Assembly (NCBI GenBank): GCA_037157565.1
Contig: JAZHRO010000013.1
Location: 117,690,001-117,754,000, forward strand
Reading direction: 5' to 3'
DNA: 64,000 bases
Source of the DNA: Thalassia testudinum
Taxonomy: Eukaryota > Streptophyta > Magnoliopsida > Alismatales > Hydrocharitaceae
Shown: in pieces, positions 1-8,823 of the stretch
Layout: each line of letters starts with the position of its first letter
How positions within the stretch are numbered: the first letter of the stretch is position 1
Position numbers and translations under genes: made by a program
Notes under the pieces: model-generated
What the model was told of the DNA's origin: nothing
Seen by the model: only the letters and a program-made list of their open reading frames with translations
The model's database searches: none

Positions 1-920
1 TTCGCTCTCTCAAATCGACACCTTTCTTTTTGTCTTTAGGTTCTGTGAATTTTTAGGTTTTTTTTTCAATAATCGGGACATGGAAAGTTGATTTGACTAC
101 ACCTAAGTGAATGAAAGAATCTACCTTTCTAAGCTCACCCTAGGCAAGTGCACCTAGGGTAATTAGAAAGGAGAAGTGGTGCACTAAAGCTACTAGAAAA
201 AATAGAATTTAAAGCACATAAAATAAAGACAACAAGATATGGAAATGCACTTTGGAATTAAGAAATGTAGTGGAATCTACAAAGTACTTAGGGAGCTCAA
301 TTATGTGAATAGAACCACACAATTAATCCCCAAGTAGAGGAATGCTTTAAACTATAACAACAAAGATGACAAAAAAGAAAAAGAAGATTCTCCCAAAATG
401 CTTGAAGATATCCTCCATCCAGACTAAGCAGCTCCTCGAGTAGAAGAGGATCCTCCTTGCTCCTTGAATGCTTCTCCTCCCAAAGTGGACGTCCTCCGTG
501 GATGGATGTGCTCCTTGGCATGGAGTCAAGGAAGAAGATAGGAGAAGATGAACACCAAAGGGCATGGAGCCAAGAGTTTTTAATTTTCTCTCCTAGTTAC
601 ATCAAAATTCAAAGGAATTGATCTCCACCAACTTGTTTGCCATTATTTTGTGGGACATCAAAACCTTGTTTGAACATTTAATAAGAGAGATCCTAAAAGA
701 CATTAAATCTTTATTAAAACCCTAAAATCCTTCAATCAAAAATCCTTGTTTGCAAACCTCTTTTGATTTGGCTTGGGCACCATTTCCTGCCTAATTCTCA
801 CACATAAAAAAAGAAATAATCAGGCATTACCCCAACTAATGCCCATCACATTCCTTGTGCACTTTAAGCTCCTAGACTTAATTAAAATTTTGTAGCAATT
901 TAACCCTTAAGGTTTCATCA
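1..920 (-). mobile_element. F-like LTR (F0), cut by window start
   Basis: Minus-strand LTR whose U3 start is at 920 (reads TGATGAAACC on the minus strand) and whose other end lies outside the window. It shares with F1 and F3 the block around 130-165, where ACCCTAGG and CCTAGGGT form an inverted repeat. The first bases hold the hairpin AACCT/GGGTT (902-914). Small ORFs between 297 and 565 are not conserved and are not called. The TSD cannot be tested because one end is missing. Confidence 0.6.
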
Positions 921-1308
921 AACTTACGCTTGCTACCTAGGTCTAAGATTTCCTTAGTTGGTTTCAATTCCTTCATCTATATCTGGTGCCAGATTGAGGG
1001 GTTGTGTCAAACGACCAGGCGCGGGTTTATACAAGACCTTAGTGATTTTCCTGGGACATGCTTAGGCCCAACCCTCCCCTTATTCAGTTCGAGCTAGATT
1101 TGTTGAGGGAACATTTATCAGCTATTGATTTCTTATTTCTTAGGTCGACCAAGTGTTAGGTAATTTTTAAGGAGTCATCCTTAAGTTAGGTCTAGAATTT
1201 TGCTTACTTAGTTGCACACTTATTCTTCTCATCTTTCCTTCCTCTCCTCTCCATTCTTCCATTGCATGCACCGGCGGCGGTCCCAAAATCCACACTTGGA
1301 GGGATCTC

Positions 1309-2755
1309 TTGATTCTGCCCCCTCACACCAAAAGACATTCTTCCTCTCATTTTCATTCTTCCAAAATAAAAAATCCCCAAAATAGGTCCTATGCCGCTTC
1401 CACCTCTCACCAACAAAACATTTCTGATCCCACCTCTAATCCTGTTTCTAACCCTTCCACCCAAAATCCGCAATCTAACCCACTTTTTGACTTACCCATC
1501 CCCAACCTACCCATCTTAGAACTACTTGAGATGCCACAAGGACAAAACCAAGGCCCCCTACCTAATCCCCTATACATGATGGTTGAGCAACTAGCTCAAC
1601 TACAAGCAAACCAACAATAGTTGGCTAGGGCTGTAATAAACCTAGCCAACCAAGGGCAAAACTCGCCACCCCGTTTGCAACTTGTCGTTCCTCTTAAGGA
1701 TTTTTACGATCCTTCCAATTATGAGGATAGACAAGGCGTAGTCATACCAGAAGGGGACTTTGAGATTAATCTTGTTATTCTGACCTTAATCAAGCACTTC
1801 CATGGCCTTACTCAGGAAGACCCGTTCAGCCATCTTGAGGAACTTACTCTCCTCGCACGGATGACCCGTTCTCGCAATGTGAGAGAGGATTTATGGCTGA
1901 TGTGGTTATTCCTGCTTTCCCTAAAGGACAAGGCTGCATACTGGTTTAGAACCATTGGCAAACCCATTACCACTTGGCCTCAGCTTAAAAGTGCTTTCCT
2001 AAAGAAATTCTTATCCATTGGTCGTACGATTTCCCTACGACGACCTATTACAACCTTCCAACAAAAACCTGTGAGACCTTACATGATACTTGGGAGAGAT
2101 TCCAGGATCTTTAAAGAAGTTGCCCACACCACGAGGTTCCATTATGGCAGCTCATGCAAATCTTCTACCATGGATTAGAAGATCAACTTCGGCGTTTCGT
2201 CGATGCCTCGTGTGGTGGCAACTTTTTGAATAAAGATGCTGAGAGTGGCTATGATCTTTTTGAAGAAATGAGTGAAAGCTAATTTAACCATGCGTCCATG
2301 AACACCTTTGGCAGGAGTACCAACTCGCAATTCGGTCTTCATGAGATAGGCACTCAATCAATCCCTACTACCCAAGATGACCTTCAAATGATTTCCCACA
2401 GACTCAACCAGATGCAATTAAATCAAAAGAAAATCGAGGAAAGAATTACTATGCCCACTCAGGTTCCACATCCAACCCCACCTAACATTCTAAAGAGAGA
2501 GACCTTGCACAATCTCAATACTATCCCTGCTGAGTATAATCAATTTTTTGAGGCTTTATATGGTTCCCTGGAGACTTGCAGTTATCCAAATCCTAATCGC
2601 ACTGAGAATATTTTCGGCCCTCCAGGAGCAATTTAGAACTCCCTCCAACTCCAATTGGAAGAATTACCTGACTCACTCCTAGCCCAATTAGGTGCCCTCT
2701 CAGAAACAAAGCCAATTTGGAGGGTATGGGCAAAACCAGACTTCTATCAACCTGG
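1309..2755 (+). pseudogene. gag: Gag capsid pseudogene, Ty3/gypsy type
   Basis: Gag forms the capsid of LTR retrotransposon particles. Frame 1 reads through 1309-2070 with an in-frame TAG at 1618-1620. The capsid region has the usual landmarks: HFHGL at about 1798, a DKAAYWF block at about 1927, and FLKKFLSIGR at about 2005. These are the same landmarks as in the intact D2 gag. The frame shifts near 2070 and again near 2150, where FYHGL and DASCGGNF reappear; a further stop follows at about 2281. The N-terminal part is rich in Pro, Asn and Ser. The C-terminal part holds a Gln-rich helix (about 2370-2450) and is interrupted by E1 at 2755. The next coding-like stretch is at 5088-5330. It is clearly a dead copy. 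Confidence 0.8.
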
Positions 2756-3580
2756 TGATTGCGCAGCAATGATAGGTCTTAATTGACCTAGATTAAGCTA
2801 GAACTGAGCATAAGTTAGGATTATTCATGCATGCATAAGCATTATCTACATCTTTATTGCTTTCCTTTAGCTATGTATAAAATAATGTTATAATGTGCTG
2901 ATTAAGTGCATTATGTCGATTGCAGGCAATAAGCTTATCAGGAGCTGGATCTAGAACAGGATCTGAAGCTGCATCAGGAATAATGAGTGTTGCAGCAAGA
3001 CTGGAGTAGAAGACTTAGATTAGACGTAGGAATAATGATGTAAGGGAGTTCAGGTTTGCTATTCTATTAAGTAGGAATAAAACAGTAAAATGTGAAGAGC
3101 TTAGGTCCATCCTAGCCCTAGGATAGCCTAGAGACTTCCCCCAAGCCTTGGCCACCCTTAGATTAGGTCATAGCACCCTAGGAAGTCCTAAAACCCTAGT
3201 TCCAACCCTTATCTAGATGTCCAGATAAGTTATAGGATGTCCAGGACCCTTAGCCAACTCCCACACACCTCAAACCCACTTCTGCAGTGTTATTGGACAT
3301 CCAGACACTTTGTTAGACGTCCAATTTCTGCAGAATACCCAAAACAGAACCTAGATTTCCCCCTGACTCAGATTGGACGTCCAGAACTAAAGTATGGACT
3401 TTTGATTTTTCAGTATAAGTTGTCTGATCATATTTTTGGATGTTTGGAACTGGTCTCCAGTTCCTGTTTTGAGATTCAAGCCTTGATCTTGGATTTCTAG
3501 CTCCCTAAACCTAATCCCAACCCCATAGGAACCTAAATTAAGGTGTCCTAACCCTAGTACATCACCTCTAGTCCTACCTA

Positions 3581-3805
3581 AGGACCTAATTAGGTCCTCA
3601 CCAAACCCAATTGACTTAGATCAAAGTCAATTACCATCACCTAAGTCAATTGGACTCATTGAGTCCAATTGAGCTTAGATCTCAACCCACACAAGTTCAA
3701 TTGGACTTAGTGAGAGTCCAATTGACCTAAACCCAACCTAATTGAGTTATTTCACTCTCAATTAGGTTCACACTCATTCAATTAAACTTAGATTAAGTTT
3801 AATTG
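3581..3805 (+). repeat. Ladder of six hairpins in LTR E1
   Basis: Six consecutive inverted repeats, read base by base: (1) AGGACCTAATTAGGTCCT, 3581-3598; (2) AATTGACTT/AAGTCAATT, 3609-3632; (3) CAATTGGACTC/GAGTCCAATTG with a 3-nt loop, 3647-3671; (4) CAATTGGACT/AGTCCAATTG, 3698-3724; (5) AACCTAATTGAG/CTCAATTAGGTT, 3735-3768; (6) CAATTAAACTTA/TAAGTTTAATTG with a 3-nt loop, 3779-3805. All stems are perfect. Counterparts lie at about 31490-31690 in E2 and about 44290-44550 in E3 (reverse). Confidence 0.9.
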
Positions 3806-4109
3806 CAATTTCCCCTTAGCAATTAGGGTTTGTAACCCTAATTCAAGGCATACACCTACCTAAACCCCTTAGGACCTAACCTAAACCACCTAGCCACATA
3901 GGGCATGACCACACACACACACACCCATTCACGTACTCCCACACATCTAGAGTTCTCCAAAACTCTCTCCAAGTGGTGCCACTCTTGGTTGCCAAATTTA
4001 ACAACCAAGAGGCATTCAAATTGAGATTCACATTTTTTGGATCTCATAACCACTTTGCCAGCCACTCTTGGACTCTCTCTAGAGAGTTCCACACCTCTCT
4101 AGAGAGAAT

Positions 4110-4137
4110 CCCTTAGGTCTATAAAAAGACCTAAGGG
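4110..4137 (+). promoter_or_regulatory. TATA box inside hairpin loop, LTR E1
   Basis: CCCTTAGGTC (4110-4119) and GACCTAAGGG (4128-4137) are exact inverted repeats flanking TATAAAAA (4120-4127), the likely core promoter of LTR E. The same layout occurs in E2 (33719-33746, one mismatch) and, with different arm sequences, in E3 on the minus strand (43960-43987). Confidence 0.7.
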
Positions 4138-5087
4138 GTGGCCATTTGCACCCATTCACATCCATTGGCTTCCATCCACATTCATGGCTCTCATCCACTT
4201 CCACTTAGGCTAGCCACTACCATCTCCACCACCATCTGCACGAGCTGAGCACCACCATGAAGGACACCATGCCGGGATGCTGGATCACTCCTCTCTCTCT
4301 CCAAGGGCCGACCTAAGCTCCATTGGTCGTCTCTCATTCTCCTCTCCACCACTCCAAGGCCATCGGAGACCACCTTCGAATGCCCTCACTTCTGATAGAT
4401 TAGTAGCTAGTTCTTTACATTTACTGCTTTTAATTACTGCTTAGTAGTGTAGTCCTTATTCTCACCAAATGATGCATGCAAAATCCCCCCGTAGATTCTC
4501 GTATGCGATCGTTTTCTGATAGCTAGATCAACATTTTAAAGCATTCATGTACAAGCTTTCCTCTACAAGTTCATGTTGGAAAGACTCTCCAAATGAATGA
4601 ATGAAAAATATATTGTCTATATGTGTGTGTGTGTTGAGAATCATCATGAGCTCATTGCAATATCTTTCGTGTGATTAATGTTGCCTGTTTTTAATTTATG
4701 ATATTTTGCAACAAGAATATCGTTTCCTGATAATATAGAAAATCTAACTATAGATGCATTTTCTGTAAATAGTCACCACCTCACTAGAATCGTGCGCACA
4801 GGAACTCACACTTTCACCTTTGTGATCTATTTAACACACGTGCACATAATCAGGGTTCATAATAGAAGTGGTGAAATTTTAATCAGAAGACTGGAAACCG
4901 GCGTGCTATTTTGAACAAAGTAGAGCGGCAAAAGATTGAATTCAAAAGTAAAACAAATGTCTCCTAGAGACGAATGACCGGGACTCAAGTCTCGTTATCT
5001 TTTATTAAAAATATTTGTTTGACCGTATTGCGCACTATACTACGACATTTTCCTATCAAAACGTGCTCTACGCATCCAAACACCTAG

Positions 5088-6004
5088 GCCATCCCAAGAA
5101 GACATCAATGCCCAGGTTATGAAACCCCTACAGCGGATGCAAAATCAGATGTCGGAGGTAACCTGTGTTGTTACAAATCTCCATAATCAGATTGGGGTTA
5201 CTTTGACCCAGAGACCTGTAAGACATCTGCCTTCCCAGACCATACCCAACCCAATCAATCAGAGGAACCACTACCAGAGCAGGCACTCAAATTAGAACCA
5301 TACTAATCAACCTCCAATCAACCTAGCATCATAGTACTCACCAGGTTTCCTACAACATCAGGCCCCCCAACCCCCTCCCAGGAACAACCAAACTGCCAAT
5401 GCCGTTTCTTAAAAGACAATTCTCGCTCCTTCAACACTCTTCATCTTTGTGTTTTATGCCTTCCATTTTATTCTATAGTAGACTTGTGTTAGTTTCCTTT
5501 GGGGCATATGAGATTTCTTTATATTTCATCATAGTCTTTTGTGAGCTCTCCTTTGCCTACTTAGTTCATAATTTATATCTTTTGATTTTGGATGAATGAA
5601 AATGATGATGCTTTTTGAGAGCCTCTACTTTCGAGTATTCCATTTGAACGCATGATTGTGAGTGCGAAGTGATTACAAGTAGCACATCATGCTTCTTGTG
5701 AGACTGCTTCCTATCTTTCTTGTGGTTTTACCTGTAGGAAAAGAACTCAAACTCATAGTACTCCTCCTTCATGGCAAAAGACTTTGTCTTGCACTTTATT
5801 TCTTTTGAAAAAAAAAGAAAAGAAATATAAAATCAAAACAAAAAAAAGAAACAAAAGGCATCTTGAGATGTGATTTGTTACACCTCACCTCCTTGGACAA
5901 CCCATATACTCCTTGTAGTTGCGGCTTACAAATTTTAAAAGTTGAACACTTGAGTTGCGCTACAACGATTCAAACTCCATCTTTTACGAGAAGTGATTCA
6001 GGTG
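5088..6004 (+). other. Gag tail and 3' non-coding stretch
   Basis: From 5088 to about 5330 a coding-like frame resumes after E1, with a Gln/Met-rich helix and a Pro/Asn/Gln-rich tail, consistent with the gag C-terminus. From about 5400 it is non-coding with T-rich and A-rich tracts (A-rich 5806-5860), resembling the 3' untranslated part of element A. I see no PPT or LTR here, so the 3' LTR was lost or replaced at the LINE junction near 6005. Confidence 0.45.
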
Positions 6005-6330
6005 ACTCATGTTGCAAAGACTGATAGGCCTAAAGTCAATAATATGAAGGATATTTGGTTTATTAGGGATCAAAAATATGAAGGTATTGTTAAATGCTCT
6101 TGGAACTTTCCTAGGCAATAAAAAATGGGAAATAGCTTCAATGACATCATCTTTAAGGTCTCAGAATGCCATAAAAAATTTAGCATTATAACCATCAGGA
6201 CCCAAAGTTTTGTTGGGAGGCAATTGAGAGAAGATTTCAAAAATCTCATTTTGAAGCAGAGGTTCAATCTAAATGGAATGGTCTTCATCCATAATCAAAT
6301 AAGGAACAACTTCCAGAAAAGTTTGAACAT
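6005..6330 (-). pseudogene. LINE (L1-type) reverse transcriptase fragment
   Basis: The minus-strand reading from 6330 down gives LPPNK, GPDGYNAKFF, then FLIPNK and DFRPISLCN. These are the first motifs of the L1-clade plant LINE reverse transcriptase. There is an in-frame TGA between FFMAF and DLKDD. The matching upstream endonuclease part lies at 29712-30651. Across the F1 insertion the reading rejoins sensibly (GEASNKFFF on one side, the linker to LPPNK on the other), so this is one LINE split by F1. It breaks off near 6005. Confidence 0.85.
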
Positions 6331-6335
6331 GGTTG

Positions 6336-7038
6336 TGTTGCAAAAAATGCGTGATTTGTTAAAACTAGTGTTTTGAATTGTTGTAACACACAAAATTGCA
6401 ATCACTTTTGAATTTATATACCTAGATAGCGGTGGTATCTATGGTCATCCAAGGAGGAAGAAATGCACCTTTAAACTCTCTCACTTGAAAATAGGAAATC
6501 AACTTTCTTTTTGTGATTTCAGAATATCATCTTTTTTTGGGTTTTCAAAAATAGTCGAGCAACAGATGCGAAGATGAAAGTACACTAAAGCTATGCCTAT
6601 CAACTACTCTAGAGTGACAAGAATGTCCTCTATTCTAATCTCACCCTAGGCAAGTTAGCCTAGGATAATTAGAAGAGAGTTGCAGTGCACTACAACTACA
6701 AGGTAAACACACTAAGTAGAACAAGAAATTGGAAGGCAAAAAGCTTTATATTAACTAGATATGCAAAGTCACAAGTAGAAAAATGCTTGAAACAGAAACA
6801 AAATCTACCTAATACAAAAATAGGAAGTGATGAAGAACAAGATGAAAATCTTCTAGTAAAAGCTTTAAGAAATCCTTGCTCCAACTACGGCTACACCCGC
6901 AATTGGAAAGAACTCCTCTTTGGGTTCTTCCTTCAAGTGGTCCTTCTCCAAGCCTCCAAGGGTGGACATCCACCACCCTTGTTCCTCCTCTTGCCTAGCC
7001 ATCCCCCTAGATGAAGGCTTCTTCCTCCTAGGTGTGGC
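6336..7038 (-). repeat. F1 segment 1 (LTR 3' part)
   Basis: Terminal part of solo LTR F1. The CCTAGG inverted repeat near 6645-6665 matches F0 and F3. Its last five bases, GTGGC (7034-7038), are the left TSD of element A. Confidence 0.8.
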
Positions 7039-7641
7039 TGATGTAAACACATTTACACTACTTAAAATGTCTATTTATGCATGTTCTTAAGCATAGGATT
7101 GCATTTCATGATATAAATATTGCATTACATGCATTATCTTGCATTTAGAGCAGTTTGAATAAAATGGAGGTTAATTGTCTCCTTTTATGTGCTTGGACAG
7201 GGCAAATATTTTATCGGGGCCTCGGATCAAAGATCCAACCGTATGGATATGATCAGGGCGACGATTGGAGTTCAACGACTCCAAGATCACCCTAATCAGG
7301 CATCCGTAGCATCAGATAGAGACCGGGGAACCCTAGAAGATCAAGGGCCAGGATGGTGTAAATCCGCACTTCAGATGGAAAATCCAACCACACGGATGAA
7401 TTCGGATCGACGATCGCAGCCGAACGACACAAAAATCGAGTCAATCCGACATCCGTGGCACCATATACAACTTCCAGAAGATGGACGGCCAAGATAGCGC
7501 CACGTGGCGCCATCCCAGCCGCCCAATCGGCCGCAGGAGTCCTGTGAAGACCGCGCACCGTCTCCTCTCCGCCGTTGGATCTCGATCCAACGGCTGCGGT
7601 CGCGCGCGTTTAAAAACGTCCGCGCGACCATTTCGCCCGCG

Positions 7642-7693
7642 TAGCGCAGCGGCGACGCAGCTGCGGGCGAAGCGGAGGTCGCGGGTTCGAGCC
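7642..7693 (+). other. tRNA-like Pol III A box / B box pair in LTR A
   Basis: TAGCGCAGCGG (7642-7652) fits the Pol III A box and GGTTCGAGCC (7684-7693) fits the B box; they start 42 bases apart, close to tRNA geometry. The B box sits in a perfect T-arm (CGCGG, loop GTTCGAG, CCGCG). I see no acceptor stem or anticodon arm, so it is not called a tRNA gene. Both boxes recur in the 3' LTR (13632-13642, 13674-13683) and in A4 (20789-20799, 20830-20839). Confidence 0.6.
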
Positions 7694-8058
7694 GCGGAGA
7701 GGGGGTCGAAGGCGCGGGCGAGCGGGCGCGCACGAGCGTCGGATGAAGATCCAACGGCCGCGCGCGCCCGATAGCGCCGACGCGCGATTGGACGCTCTGG
7801 TGGACGCTCGATCGCACACGGGCGGGCGCGCTACGCAGCGGGCGCGGACGCGATCTAAGCCGTCCGATCTCGCGATCGGACGGCTGAGACGACGCGGGCG
7901 TGCGTCTGCGTTACGCGCGCAGGCCAGCCGAGCGGGCGCGCGTGGGCGCGGCGGCGTCGGCGACGGCGGGGCTTTAGCGACGGTTTTATCCGTCACTAAA
8001 GACCCCTTATTTATTATTTTGAAGATGTAATGTCCATTTTGCCCCCACTCCTTGCAAC

Positions 8059-8066
8059 TATAAAAG
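8059..8066 (+). promoter_or_regulatory. TATA box of LTR A
   Basis: TATAAAAG, followed by a pyrimidine-rich stretch, typical of the U3/R junction. The copy in the 3' LTR is at 14049-14056. A4 has it after GCAACTATAAAAGG, and A2 and A3 keep it on the minus strand. Confidence 0.75.
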
Positions 8067-8805
8067 GAGACCCCCTCCATACGAAATTTTCATCCCTTCC
8101 TTCTCCTCTCTACCTCTCCAAAGCTCAAGAGAAGCTTGTCCCACACCCGGGATGCTTCTCGCGAGATAAAGTCCAAATTTTCGTCCTCCTTCGGAAGTGG
8201 ATCCCGCGACGACGACGGCGTGCTGCTTCATTCCCGTTCTTCTGCTTCGTCCTCCTTCGTCCCGCTTCGTTCTCCTTCGTCCAGGCGTCGTCCCGTCCGG
8301 CTCATCCTCCAAGCGACCGTCGAGGAGGATTTCTCTCTCCCTATTCCTTTTACTGCTTTCTAGTATAGATTTACTACTTTCTAGAGTAGTCTATTCGTCC
8401 TCCGAGCGATCGTCGAGGAGGACATTTCTCCCTCCATTCTTTTAATGCTTTCTAGAGTAATTGTTTTATGTTTTCTAGTTGTAATGAAAGAACTCTTTTA
8501 TGATAAATTCCTTGTCTATTCTACATCTCATTTTGATTTCCATGTATAGTATTCCTTCGCTCTCTCTTACTCCCTCTCTCTCTTTTATTTGTTGTAGATA
8601 CTTAGATAGTTTAAATTGAATTTCTTTGTGACAAAATAAAAAGAAACGCGGAGTTTTTAAATCAAACGTTCGCCTCCCTGTGTTCGACCCGGAATTCTTA
8701 TTTCGGTATAAATTTTATTTGTTGAACACGAATCCTTCGCTTTCGAACTACAACGACGGGTTTTCCAAAACCAAACACGTTAGCGTAGATTCTCGCTCAA
8801 CATTT

Positions 8806-8823
8806 TGGCGCCGCTGCCGGGGA
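8806..8823 (+). other. PBS of element A
   Basis: TGGCGCCGCTGCCGGGGA begins 3 nt after the 5' LTR. It differs by one base from the PBS of D1 and D2 (TGGCGCCGTTGCCGGGGA), which resembles the complement of the plant tRNA-Asp 3' end described for Athila-type elements. Confidence 0.85.

Larger units (their letters stand above)
2756..5082 (+). mobile_element. Solo LTR, family E (E1)
   Basis: Begins TGATTGCGCAG and ends ATCCAAACA. It is flanked by CCTGG (2751-2755) and CCTAG (5083-5087), an imperfect 5-bp TSD. Gag-like coding continues on both sides, so no internal region remains: a solo LTR of 2327 bp. E2 (30657) and E3 (45363, minus) are homologous over their length. It contains the ACGT-core palindromes (about 3230-3385), the hairpin ladder (3581-3805), a (CA)n run near 3910, CTCTCTAGAGAG repeats (about 4073-4106) and a TATA box (4120). 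Confidence 0.88.
921..6004 (+). mobile_element. Degraded gag-bearing Ty3/gypsy element, no pol
   Basis: A plus-strand internal region, split by solo LTR E1 (2756-5082). It has an apparently non-coding leader (921-1308), broken gag (1309-2755, resuming at 5088) and then directly a 3' non-coding stretch. No protease, reverse transcriptase or integrase reading frame was recognised between gag and the 3' stretch, so pol was deleted or never present. The edges are approximate. The left edge touches LTR F0 and the right edge is where LINE homology begins. Confidence 0.55.
7039..8802 (+). repeat. 5' LTR of element A
   Basis: Starts TGATGTAAAC and ends CTCAACA. Landmarks: terminal hairpin TGTAAA-CACA-TTTACA (7042-7057), GC-rich CpG-dense block (about 7500-7970), tRNA-like box pair (7642-7693), CTTTAGCGACGG/CCGTCACTAAAG hairpin (7972-8001), TATA box (8059-8066), and CTCCCTGTGTTCGACC box (8674-8689). 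ORFs in the GC-rich block overlap in all frames and are not called. Confidence 0.95.

Noticed and set aside
3581..3805. CRISPR-like or tandem repeat array in LTR E
   Set aside because: The units are different hairpins, not identical direct repeats with spacers, and the context is a plant LTR.
6685..7014. 109-aa ORF ending in a Pro/Leu-rich tail
   Set aside because: Lies in LTR F1; the related F0 and F3 sequences do not keep the frame.
7631..7700. Functional tRNA gene
   Set aside because: Only A and B boxes and the T-arm are visible; acceptor stem and anticodon arm are missing.
7481..8445. Several ORFs on both strands in the 5' LTR of A, repeated in the 3' LTR
   Set aside because: They overlap in most frames in a GC-rich block, lack family features, and are duplicated only because the LTR is.
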